Below, piece by piece: positions 1 to 6,776 of a stretch of DNA of 18,121 nucleotides. The stretch's first letter is position 1. Every line of letters begins with the position of its first letter. The DNA lies in assembly GCA_023431205.1 (NCBI GenBank), contig JAEYXQ010000182.1, positions 1 through 18,121 of the forward strand, given 5' to 3'. The stretch is from Pseudomonadota bacterium (GTDB lineage: Bacteria > Pseudomonadota > Alphaproteobacteria > Rhizobiales > Devosiaceae). The notes under the pieces were generated by a model. That model was not told the origin of the DNA, made no database searches, and was given only the letters and a program-made list of their open reading frames with translations. Position numbers and translations under genes: made by a program.

Positions 1-232
1 GCACTTCACGCCATTCGATTTCAGAGATGAGCTGAATGCCCATGTCGGGTCGGCCTTTTCCATCGAGCCGATCCTGACGCAAAGCGCCTGGTTCCGTCCG
101 CACAACCGAGACAGCGTCATTCCCAACTTCTACATCGTCGGGGCGGGTACGCATCCGGGTGCGGGCATTCCCGGTGTGGTCGGATCGGCCAAGGCAACGG
201 CAGGCCTGATGATCGCGGATGCGCGGGCATGA
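1..232 (+). CDS. crtI: Phytoene desaturase CrtI, C-terminal part only
   Basis: The reading frame enters from the left edge at base 2 and runs 76 codons to a TGA. It shows the C-terminal segment of CrtI-type FAD-dependent phytoene desaturases: a SAWFRPHNRDS stretch, then NFYIVGAGTHPGAGIPGVV, the conserved glycine-rich region near the end of the family that contributes to FAD binding, then a short helix (SAKATAGLM). The family converts phytoene to lycopene (or to neurosporene or dehydrolycopene) through successive desaturations at the membrane. Which product is formed cannot be read from this fragment. Its stop overlaps the crtB start in ATGA (229-232), so the two are almost certainly co-transcribed and translationally coupled. 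The N-terminal dinucleotide-binding domain lies outside the window. The CrtI call is firm because of this motif and the crtB neighbour. Confidence 0.93.
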   Translation, partial: HFTPFDFRDELNAHVGSAFSIEPILTQSAWFRPHNRDSVIPNFYIVGAGTHPGAGIPGVVGSAKATAGLMIADARA

Positions 233-1155
233 CCGACAGCGTCATCGACCAGAGCGAGCAGGCGATCGCCCAAGGTTCGCAGAGCTTCGCCGCTGCGGCT
301 CGCCTGTTCGACAGGCAAACGCGCGATGATGCAGTGATGCTTTACGCCTGGTGCCGGCACTGCGATGACGTGATCGATGGCCAGACACTGGGCCACGACC
401 AGCAGGCCGACTTTCGCGCCGGGCAGCAGGCACGGCTCGCCGAACTCCGCGAGCAAACTGCGCGCTCCCTTCGGGGAGATATTGCCGGAGACTATATCTT
501 CGCAGCCCTGCAGCGGGTGGTCGCCCGCCATGACATTCCGCACCGGCACCCGCAGGAATTGCTGGCCGGTTTCGAAATGGACGTCACCGGTCGCCACTAC
601 GAGACGATCGATGACACGCTCGAGTATTGCTACCACGTGGCTGGGGTGGTTGGCGTGATGATGGCAATGATCATGGGCGCACGGGACCCACTGGTCCTCG
701 ATCGCGCCAGCGACCTGGGTCTGGCTTTCCAGCTCACCAATATCGCTCGCGATGTGGTGGAAGATGCCCGCGCGGGGCGTACCTACCTGCCCGCCGAACT
801 GCTGCGACGCCATGGCATCGACTCGATCGACCCAGACGATCTCGCACAGTGGCCAAGACTTCACGCGGCAGCACGGGACCTGCTGGATCTCGCGGAACGG
901 TATTATGCCTCCGCCTATTCGGGTCTTTCGGCCCTGCCGCCCCGTTCGGCGTGGGCGATCGCGGCGGCGCGGCGGGTCTACCGCGCGATCGGATCGAAGC
1001 TGCGGGAGGGCGGGGCCAGCGCCTGGGAGGCGCGGGTGTCGACTACAAGGGCAGAAAAGCTCGCCTTGCTGACACTGTCACTGGGTGACGTGGCCAGCAC
1101 CCGCCTGCCTCGTGCCAATGGGGCGCGAACGAACCTCTGGCAGCGCCCGCTCTAG
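229..1155 (+). CDS. crtB: Phytoene synthase CrtB
   Basis: This 308-residue protein condenses two geranylgeranyl diphosphates head-to-head to 15-cis-phytoene, the committed carotenoid step. The first Asp-rich motif is CDDVID at residues 45-50. The second and highly diagnostic one is NIARDVVEDARAGRTYLP at 171-188, which binds Mg-diphosphate. The length is normal for the family. Squalene synthase-like relatives (HpnC/HpnD) share the fold, but the position directly after crtI settles the assignment. The ATG start overlaps the crtI stop (ATGA), which implies coupled translation; no strong separate ribosome binding site is needed. The TAG stop shares the tetramer CTAG with the stop of the convergent crtZ, so there is no intergenic space on the 3' side. 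Confidence 0.97.
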   Translation: MTDSVIDQSEQAIAQGSQSFAAAARLFDRQTRDDAVMLYAWCRHCDDVIDGQTLGHDQQADFRAGQQARLAELREQTARSLRGDIAGDYIFAALQRVVARHDIPHRHPQELLAGFEMDVTGRHYETIDDTLEYCYHVAGVVGVMMAMIMGARDPLVLDRASDLGLAFQLTNIARDVVEDARAGRTYLPAELLRRHGIDSIDPDDLAQWPRLHAAARDLLDLAERYYASAYSGLSALPPRSAWAIAAARRVYRAIGSKLREGGASAWEARVSTTRAEKLALLTLSLGDVASTRLPRANGARTNLWQRPL

Positions 1156-1679
1156 TTCACGGCGGGTCGATCCTCGTCCTTGAGAGCCTCCGGATCATAC
1201 GGACGCTGGTTTTCGTGCAGTTGCTTAACCAGCTTGTCGACAGGCAGGGCATAGACAAACCCGAAGGACACGCAGCCATCCTTGCCCTGCACCGCGTGAT
1301 GGAGGCGATGGGCCTGGTAGACCCGCTTCAGGTAACCCTTCCGCGGCACGTACTTGAACGGCCAGCGCTGGTGTACCAGCCCGTCGTGAAAGAAGAAGTA
1401 GAGCACGCCATAGATGGTGACGCCCAAGGCGATCCAGGTGAGCGGCCACCACATGAACTGGCCGAGGGCGAACAGGGCGATGGCTACGCCCGCGAAGACC
1501 ACCGCGTAAAGGTCGTTCTTTTCCAGGGCATCGTGATGCGGCTCGTGGTGGGACTTGTGCCAGCCCCAACCCCAACCGTGCATGATGTGCTTGTGAGACC
1601 AGGCGGCGAACCATTCCATGAAGGCGACTGTTCCGACCACCATGAGGGCGGGGAGGAAAAAGTGCAGAAATGTGTCCAT
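1152..1679 (-). CDS. crtZ: Beta-carotene 3-hydroxylase CrtZ
   Basis: This 175-residue membrane di-iron hydroxylase of the fatty-acid hydroxylase superfamily adds 3-OH groups to beta-ionone rings (beta-carotene to zeaxanthin, or canthaxanthin to astaxanthin if a ketolase is present). The histidine clusters typical of CrtZ are all visible: HKHIMH (29-34), HKSHHEPHH (41-49), HDGLVH (98-103) and HRLHH (124-128). Hydrophobic segments lie near residues 7-24 and 58-96. I chose the ATG at 1679 because GGAGGG lies 5 bases upstream; the frame stays open to 1757, but that extension has no site and no family similarity. It is the last gene of the - strand crtE-ABC-ABC-crtZ unit, 46 bases after the permease stop. 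Its own ribosome site suggests independent initiation on the shared mRNA. CrtZ needs a cyclised substrate, so a crtY should exist outside the window. Confidence 0.96.
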   Translation of the reverse strand: MDTFLHFFLPALMVVGTVAFMEWFAAWSHKHIMHGWGWGWHKSHHEPHHDALEKNDLYAVVFAGVAIALFALGQFMWWPLTWIALGVTIYGVLYFFFHDGLVHQRWPFKYVPRKGYLKRVYQAHRLHHAVQGKDGCVSFGFVYALPVDKLVKQLHENQRPYDPEALKDEDRPAVN

Positions 1680-1725
1680 TTGAACCCTCCAGGTTCCTTC
1701 GGCGCACCTTAGTTCCGGCGCGCCG

Positions 1726-2925
1726 TCACGAAAATCGCAGTCGCAGCCGCGATACAAACAGAGCCAGCAGCACGCCCCCTGCCCCGACCAGCGCCAGGCA
1801 GGCCAGCGGCATCAGTAGCATCGAGAGCGCATCATCGCGCCACAAGGCCCCGTGATAGGCCTCAATCGCCCAGGCATTGGGTGTGTACCAGCCGATATCC
1901 TGCATCCATGGCGGCATCATGAAACGCGGCACCATGGAGCCGCCAACTGCGGAGCAGACCAGGACAACGAAGGTCGAGATGGTCTGGGCCTGCTGCTTGG
2001 TAGTGCAGGCCGATGCTACGGCAAGCCCCAGGCCAGCAGCGGCGGTCGAGGCCGCCAGCGTCGTCAGCAACCATGGTCCTAGCCGGGCCAGTACGCTCAC
2101 CCGATAGACCAGAGCTGCCACGAGGAAAATCAGGCTGACCTGGATCACGCCCTGCACGATGAGGAACAGGAACTTGCCGACCACGGCTACGTCTGTTCCG
2201 GAGGGTCCGACCGCAAGGCGGTCGAGAATGCCGGCATGGCGTTCCTCGATCAGGGTTGCCGCGCCCTGCGTGCCTGAAAACAGCAGGAACAGGATTGCGA
2301 TCGCGCCAGCATAGTAGGTGACCGTCACGCCGGCGCCGCCAGCAATGCCCAGCGTTTGCCGCTCGACAAGGTCGGGTGCGTCCGCCTCGTTGGTGCTCCC
2401 TTGCGCAAGGGCGTCCAGTGCCGCCGCAAGCTGAGCTGCCTGGCCAGGGGTAAACCCGCCAATGAGGTCGGCGATCACTGGAGCCGTGCGGGCCAGCCCG
2501 ACATCGGGCAGGCTCTCGCCCAGGATCCGTTGAACCTGTCCCGTCAGAATGGCCCCGGCGACGGCCTTGCCCGGGTCCACAAGCACGCGGAGCGGGGTTG
2601 AGTCGTTCCTGAGGTCACCCTCGACGAACAAGCCGACGTCTGCCTCGCCGCCAGAAACCAGTTTCGCCACCCTCTCAGATGATTGCCTATCCGGCAACAG
2701 CAGGAGCGTCTCCTCGCCTCTCAGGGCCTGCTCGAGCCGATCAGCCTGTTCGGTCGGTTGCGCCACTCCGAAGGCGACCCTCAGGCGCATCTCGTCCCCG
2801 CTGATGCCAAGGAAGATCGAAGCGAAGATCATGAAAATCATGGGCGGGAGCAGGAAGGCCATGGCCAAGGCGCCGCGATCCCGGATGACGCCAAGTGCCA
2901 TCGCGCGCAGCATTGCAAAGATCAC
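1726..2925 (-). CDS. ABC-2 type exporter permease inside the carotenoid operon
   Basis: This 399-residue integral membrane protein has ABC-2 exporter architecture: one N-terminal membrane helix (about 21-41), a large extracytoplasmic domain (about 44-200), then five or six hydrophobic segments (about 203-220, 248-275, 284-306, 312-332, 367-392). EERHAGILDRLAVGP at 227-241 matches the conserved cytoplasmic coupling segment of this superfamily (E-x-x-x-G-x-L-x-R-L), and TPNAWAIEAY follows near 348. The layout is that of the YhhJ/NatB-like (ABC2_membrane_3) group. The ATG overlaps the stop of the ATPase gene by four bases (ATGA on the - strand), so the two form one transporter. The substrate is unknown. 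Lying between crtE and crtZ suggests a link with carotenoids or another isoprenoid lipid, but nothing in the protein proves this. Confidence 0.88.
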   Translation of the reverse strand: MIFAMLRAMALGVIRDRGALAMAFLLPPMIFMIFASIFLGISGDEMRLRVAFGVAQPTEQADRLEQALRGEETLLLLPDRQSSERVAKLVSGGEADVGLFVEGDLRNDSTPLRVLVDPGKAVAGAILTGQVQRILGESLPDVGLARTAPVIADLIGGFTPGQAAQLAAALDALAQGSTNEADAPDLVERQTLGIAGGAGVTVTYYAGAIAILFLLFSGTQGAATLIEERHAGILDRLAVGPSGTDVAVVGKFLFLIVQGVIQVSLIFLVAALVYRVSVLARLGPWLLTTLAASTAAAGLGLAVASACTTKQQAQTISTFVVLVCSAVGGSMVPRFMMPPWMQDIGWYTPNAWAIEAYHGALWRDDALSMLLMPLACLALVGAGGVLLALFVSRLRLRFS

Positions 2926-3860
2926 GCCGTACCCTCCGTGCCCCGCGAGAGTTCAACGAAAAGGTTCTCCAGCCCTGGCTCGCGCAGCTTTATCTCGCGA
3001 GTTTCGACACCCAACCTGGCGAGGGCGAGCTCCAACCGTTCCACAGACTGATCCCCGATCGGCGCCATCATCATCCAGGTGAGGCCAGCATTGGCAGGCG
3101 TGAAGCCGGCCTTGTTGAGAGCGGCAGCCTGGCCGGTCGAGGCGGGCTGACGCAGTTCAAGCACGATCTGTTTCTTGCTCCGAAACGCGTCGTCGACAAG
3201 TTGCCGCGGTGAGCCCTGCGGGGCGATCGCGCCATGCCGAAGAAATCCGACCTTGGTGCAGAGCGTATCAGCCTGATCCAAGTCGTGCGTCGCCAGGAGG
3301 ATTCCCATGCCGGCGTGGCTCAACTGAACAATCGCCTCGTGGATGCCGTTACGTGCATCCAGAGCCACACCTACGGTGGGTTCATCCAGGATCAGCAGCG
3401 TCGGCCGGTGCAGGATCGCGGCCGCGATGTTGACCCGGCGCTTCCACCCGCCGGAGAGGATCTCCACGCGATCTTCCATCCGATCGGTGAGGTCGGTGGC
3501 TTCGCTCGCCCAACCCACAGCCGCTCTCGTTTCTGGAGCGGACAGACCGGAGAGCCGCGCGAACACTTCGAGATTTTCGCGGATGGTCAGGTGCGGATAG
3601 AGGGCGAGTTCCTGCGGCACCAGACCGATATGCCGGACGCTGGAGCGGCCGGTCCTGCCCGCGATAGTGACCGATCCAGCACTCGGGCGCACACGGCCGC
3701 AGATGGTGCGGATCAGGGTTGTCTTGCCGGCGCCGTTGGGGCCGAGCAGGCCATAGATATCGCCAGCACCCACGGTCAGATGCAGCCCCTCAAGCACGGG
3801 GCGGTCGCCGTATCGGACAAAAAGCCCCTCGACGACAAGTGGCAGTGCCTCAACCGTCAT
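2922..3860 (-). CDS. ABC exporter ATP-binding protein inside the carotenoid operon
   Basis: This 312-residue nucleotide-binding subunit is of the CcmA/DrrA-like exporter class. Walker A is GPNGAGKT (40-47), the Q-loop glutamine is Q83 in VPQE, the signature is LSGGW (135-139), Walker B is LLILDEP (155-161) and the switch histidine is in THD (191-193). The signature has W where LSGGQ/LSGGM is usual, which still fits DrrA-like ATPases. About 90 residues follow the ATPase core (from about 220), ending in the LREPGLENLFVEL pattern typical of exporter ATPases of this class. Both ends overlap neighbours by four bases (ATGA): the start with the crtE stop, the stop with the permease start. That makes it an integral part of the crtE operon rather than a chance neighbour. 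All catalytic residues are present, so the transporter should be active. Confidence 0.93.
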   Translation of the reverse strand: MTVEALPLVVEGLFVRYGDRPVLEGLHLTVGAGDIYGLLGPNGAGKTTLIRTICGRVRPSAGSVTIAGRTGRSSVRHIGLVPQELALYPHLTIRENLEVFARLSGLSAPETRAAVGWASEATDLTDRMEDRVEILSGGWKRRVNIAAAILHRPTLLILDEPTVGVALDARNGIHEAIVQLSHAGMGILLATHDLDQADTLCTKVGFLRHGAIAPQGSPRQLVDDAFRSKKQIVLELRQPASTGQAAALNKAGFTPANAGLTWMMMAPIGDQSVERLELALARLGVETREIKLREPGLENLFVELSRGTEGTA

Positions 3861-4771
3861 TCGGGCCCGATCTTGGCGCGCAAATAGGTGTCCATCACGG
3901 CCTGTATCGGACCCATCGAGACACCGCTGTCAGACAAGGCCCGTTCTGCCGCCTGCAGGTGTTCATGGCAGGTCTGCCGTGCTCGCCGCGCGCCGAAAAG
4001 CGACACCAGCGTCGCCTTGTCTCCGTCCTTGCCGGTGTCCTTGCCGATCTCGGACGGGCTGGCGGTCAGGTCCAGCAGGTCGTCGGCGGTCTGGAAGGCG
4101 AGGCCTAGGTGACGGGCAAAGCGGCGGACATGCTCGACCCTGCCGCCGGGCATGTCGCGCAGGATCGCTCCCATCTCGGCCGCAGCAACGAACAGGCTGC
4201 CGGTCTTGAGCCAGTTGAGGTTTTCGATCTGCTCATGGTCCACCAGCGTGTCCCGGGCGTTGAGGTCGATCTCCTGTCCGGCGACGAGGCCCTGGTGACC
4301 CGAGGCGGTGGCCAGCGCGGCGGCAAGGCGTGTCCGGGTTGCAGGCGCCACGTCCGGAAGTTCCGCAATGATACCGAAGGCGCGGGTGAGAAGCCCGATG
4401 GCAGCAAGGATGGCTGTTGCCTGGCCGAAGGCCTTGTGGGTCGTCGCGCGCTCGCGCCGAACGTCCGCATCGTCCATGCAGGGAAGATCATCCAACACAA
4501 GGCTGGCCGTGTGCACCATCTCCACCGCTGCACCCAGGCGCAGGGCTGCCTCTGCATAGTGGTCATCCGGCTCGCTGATCAGGTAGAGCAGGATCGGGCG
4601 GAGGCGCTTGCTGGGTGCCAGCAGCGCATGGCTCATGGCATCCCGCAGATTGGCGGGCGTTGCGTCGGTATCCAGCAGTTCGGCGAGTTTGGCCTCGAGG
4701 CGCGCCCGAATGCCGGCGATATCGTAGGCCCGGGCGCCGCCGCTGCTCAGTTCGATGCTGGTCACGCGCAC
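3857..4771 (-). CDS. crtE: Geranylgeranyl diphosphate synthase CrtE
   Basis: This trans-isoprenyl diphosphate synthase, 304 residues from the chosen start, builds C20 GGPP from IPP and allylic diphosphates for phytoene synthesis. The first Asp-rich motif is DDLPCMD (94-100), preceded by the CrtE-like EMVHTASLVL; the second is DDLLD (230-234). The cysteine in DDLPCMD is typical of carotenoid CrtE, whereas IspA-type FPP synthases usually have alanine there (DDLPAMD), so GGPP is the more likely product. I chose the GTG at 4771 because GGGAGG ends 7 bases upstream. A second GTG at 4765 is possible but more distant from that site. The frame is open to 5143, but that would run through the divergent idi gene and encodes no family sequence. 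It is the first gene of the - strand operon and overlaps the ABC ATPase by four bases. Confidence 0.95.
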   Translation of the reverse strand: MRVTSIELSSGGARAYDIAGIRARLEAKLAELLDTDATPANLRDAMSHALLAPSKRLRPILLYLISEPDDHYAEAALRLGAAVEMVHTASLVLDDLPCMDDADVRRERATTHKAFGQATAILAAIGLLTRAFGIIAELPDVAPATRTRLAAALATASGHQGLVAGQEIDLNARDTLVDHEQIENLNWLKTGSLFVAAAEMGAILRDMPGGRVEHVRRFARHLGLAFQTADDLLDLTASPSEIGKDTGKDGDKATLVSLFGARRARQTCHEHLQAAERALSDSGVSMGPIQAVMDTYLRAKIGPE

Positions 4772-4916
4772 GGTGCGGCCTCCCGTCGGCTCAGTATTTT
4801 GTAGTGAAGCAGAAACTCGGAGCGGGCGTAAGCACGTACTTGCAGGCGAAAGCGGCAATTTTTTCGTGCCTTGTGAAAGCTTTTTGGGCACGCTGACCCG
4901 TCGAAAGGGCACATCA
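4772..4916. promoter_or_regulatory. Divergent crtE / idi promoter region
   Basis: These 145 bases separate the GTG start of crtE (- strand) and the TTG start of idi (+ strand), so both promoters should lie here. The crtE ribosome site is at 4779-4784 (CCTCCC on the + strand) and a weaker AAAGGG precedes idi at 4904-4909. The stretch is more AT-rich than the flanking genes (for example CAATTTTTTCG and AAAGCTTTTTGG). I could not find a convincing -35/-10 pair, nor a TGT-N12-ACA site of the PpsR/CrtJ type. Confidence 0.5.
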
Positions 4917-5939
4917 TTGACCATCGACCGGAAAAACGAGCATCTCGATATCGTGCTCAGCGGGCAGGCCAGTTCGTCGGTCCGTACGGGTTTTGAAACT
5001 GTCGTTTTCGAGCATGTCGCCCTCCCTGAGATCGATTTGGATACGATCGATCTGGGCACTAAGTTTCTCGGCAAGCGCATAAAGGCGCCCTTGCTGGTCA
5101 GTTCGATGACCGGCGGCCCCGCTCGCGCCGCCTCCATAAACATTCACCTGGCGGTCGCCTGCGAGCACTTGGGCATCGCGTTGGCGGTGGGGTCGCAACG
5201 GGTTGCCATCGAGAACGAAGGTGATGCGGGTCTCGGCGAGGATCTGCGCCGGCATGCCCCCACCATCCCATTGCTTGCCAATTTCGGTGCTGCGCAGCTC
5301 AACCGCGGCTTCGGCATCGAGCAGGCGCGGCGCGCCGTGGGCATGATCGGCGCCGACGGGCTGATCATCCACCTCAACCCGCTGCAGGAAGCCGTGCAGC
5401 CAGAAGGCGATCACAACTGGCGCGGACTGCTGGGCGCCATCGAGAATCTCGCTCGCGATCTCACCGTGCCGCTGGTGGTGAAGGAGGTAGGCTCGGGCAT
5501 TTCAGCGCACCAGGCCCGTCGCCTCGTTGATTCAGGGGTGTCGGTGATCGATGTTGCCGGAGCGGGCGGCACCAGTTGGGCCGCCGTTGAAGCAGGGCGT
5601 GCCCGTTCACCACGGCAGGCCGCCATTGCCAAGGCGTTTATCGGCTGGGGACAGCCGACAGCCGCTGCCATTGCAGAGGTCCGGCAAGCCTGCCCCGACG
5701 CTGTGGTGATCGGGTCGGGAGGCATTCGCGACGGCGTCGATGTTGCCAAGGCCATTCGGCTGGGGGCAGACCTTGTCGGCCAAGCCGCCGGCGTCCTCGA
5801 TGCCGCAACCCATTCGGCCGAGGCGGTGGTCGAACACTTTCAGACCATCACTGGACAACTTCGCGTAGCTTGCTTCTGCACGGGCTCGGTGGATTTGGCC
5901 GCGCTTCGTCAGGCGCGGCTGCATGCCGTTGCCGGATAA
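4917..5939 (+). CDS. idi: Isopentenyl-diphosphate delta-isomerase, type 2 (FMN-dependent)
   Basis: This 340-residue cytosolic enzyme interconverts IPP and DMAPP, balancing the precursors used by CrtE. Type 2 isomerase (fni) motifs run in order: RKNEH (5-9), SSMTGG (62-67), GSQR (92-95), then KEVGSGIS, DVAGAGGTSW and GGIRDGVDVAKAIRLGAD, the last forming the FMN phosphate pocket of the TIM barrel. The length is normal. The start is read as TTG at 4917, giving MTIDRKNEHL; no ATG is present at this position, an AAAGGG lies 7 bases upstream, and homologues typically begin a few residues before the RKxEH motif. The frame is open further upstream to 4755 but without family sequence. It is divergent from crtE and may be co-regulated with it. 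It is unrelated to the Nudix type 1 isomerase that shares the name. Confidence 0.95.
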   Translation: MTIDRKNEHLDIVLSGQASSSVRTGFETVVFEHVALPEIDLDTIDLGTKFLGKRIKAPLLVSSMTGGPARAASINIHLAVACEHLGIALAVGSQRVAIENEGDAGLGEDLRRHAPTIPLLANFGAAQLNRGFGIEQARRAVGMIGADGLIIHLNPLQEAVQPEGDHNWRGLLGAIENLARDLTVPLVVKEVGSGISAHQARRLVDSGVSVIDVAGAGGTSWAAVEAGRARSPRQAAIAKAFIGWGQPTAAAIAEVRQACPDAVVIGSGGIRDGVDVAKAIRLGADLVGQAAGVLDAATHSAEAVVEHFQTITGQLRVACFCTGSVDLAALRQARLHAVAG

Positions 5940-6009
5940 CGCCCAGAGGTTGCGTTCAGCGCCCGTTCAGCCGCCGTCCTCCTTCATCGCCACAGACACG
6001 GAGGCGATG

Positions 6010-6510
6010 ATGAAGCTTAGAACTCTCGTATTGGCTGGTGCGGCGGCGCTGTCGTTGTTGGCGGGCGCCAAGGCAGCTGTCGCGCAGGTGGTGGAGGGCG
6101 AGGAGCATTGCGTGGTCAATGTTGCTGCTGCCGACGCGCTGAACCTGCGCGAGCGTCCCAGCGCCCCCAGCCGTATCTGGGCCACACTCCCCTATGGGCA
6201 GTGTGGCGTCATCGTGACGGGAGCCTGCGAGAGCTCGTGGTGTCCGGTGGAGGACGGGCACCATTCCGGCTGGGTCAACAGCCGGTACATCTCGATGGTG
6301 TCGCCCGCGCTTTATTGCGTGTCGAACGTGGCTGCGGGGGACCGACTGAACATGCGCGCCTTTCCGTCCGGCAACTCGCGCATACTGACATCGCTGGCGC
6401 GCAACCAGTGCGACATCGCCTTTCTGCCCTTTGCCACCGCTATCTGGCAGAAGGTTCGCGTCAGAGGCTACGAAGGCTGGGTGAACCGGAAGTACTTGTC
6501 GGGCGAGTGA
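6010..6510 (+). CDS. Secreted protein with two SH3-like repeats
   Basis: This 166-residue protein has a classical signal peptide (MKLRTLVLAGAAALSLLAG, cleavage probably after AVA-Q), so it is exported. The mature part is an internal duplication of bacterial SH3 (SH3b/YgiM-like) units. The first runs CVVNVAAADALNLRERPS to SGWVNSRYI, the second CVSNVAAGDRLNMRAFPS to EGWVNRKYL. Each has the LN-hR-x-x-P-S core, a QC about 30 residues after the first cysteine, and a closing GWVN-x-x-Y. The paired cysteines suggest one disulfide per repeat in the periplasm. Such domains often bind peptidoglycan or mediate protein contacts, but no catalytic domain is attached. ATG occurs twice (6007, 6010); GGAGG at 6000-6004 gives a usable 5-base spacing only for the second. 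It lies 70 bases after idi; a role in the carotenoid pathway is not indicated. Confidence 0.85.
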   Translation: MKLRTLVLAGAAALSLLAGAKAAVAQVVEGEEHCVVNVAAADALNLRERPSAPSRIWATLPYGQCGVIVTGACESSWCPVEDGHHSGWVNSRYISMVSPALYCVSNVAAGDRLNMRAFPSGNSRILTSLARNQCDIAFLPFATAIWQKVRVRGYEGWVNRKYLSGE

Positions 6511-6769
6511 GCTCCGTTCGTTCACAAGTTGCTCAAAGGCCCAGCGCGGCAGCCCATTCTTATTTACAGGCTGGACCTGAGATTCTAGCCTGCTGCTGAC
6601 TACGCGGGCTTTGCGCGCCCGTCGTTCACGTGCCGCCAGACGATCGGATGCTCTGTACGGATGAAGCCACTTCGCAGCGAGGTGGTCGCGCCAGGAGGAC
6701 CCTTTCGATGCGGCTCACTCTGTCCCGAGTTCTCCGGCGAGTTGGCATCCGCTGCCAACGGGACCTTCC
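6511..6769. other. Intergenic region before the histidine kinase
   Basis: Between the SH3 protein and the kinase there is no long ORF. Two small inverted repeats occur: CAGGCT (6567-6572) with AGCCTG (6587-6592), and CGGGC (6605-6609) with GCCCG (6617-6621). Neither is followed by a T-run, so I do not call a terminator. The right part holds a possible leader ORF, listed separately. Confidence 0.4.
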
Positions 6770-6776
6770 ATGCTGA
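6708..6776 (+). CDS. Possible 22-residue leader ORF overlapping the kinase start
   Basis: An ATG at 6708 follows a strong ribosome site (AGGAGGA, about 6693-6699) with normal spacing. It encodes 22 residues, rich in arginine (MRLTLSRVLRRVG at the start), ending in TGA at 6774-6776. That stop lies just inside the kinase gene, whose ATG (6770) has only a poor GGGA upstream. The geometry would suit translational coupling, where ribosomes finishing the leader restart on the kinase. Only position and the ribosome site support it. A peptide this short gives no coding statistics, and chance occurrence is possible. Confidence 0.35.
   Translation: MRLTLSRVLRRVGIRCQRDLPC

Noticed and set aside
2549..3082. 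Plus-strand open frame of 177 codons across the ABC permease/ATPase junction
   Set aside because: It is antisense to two genes with intact conserved motifs and has no recognisable protein features.
4772..4916. PpsR/CrtJ or light-regulator site upstream of crtE/idi
   Set aside because: I found no TGT-N12-ACA pattern there, and there are no photosynthesis genes in the window.
4772..5143. Open N-terminal extension of the crtE frame to an ATG at 5143
   Set aside because: It lies antisense to well-conserved idi codons, shows no prenyltransferase-like sequence, and a good GGGAGG/GTG start exists at 4771.
6567..6621. Intrinsic terminator after the SH3-repeat gene
   Set aside because: Two short inverted repeats (6 and 5 bp) are present but loops are long or stems weak and no T-run follows.
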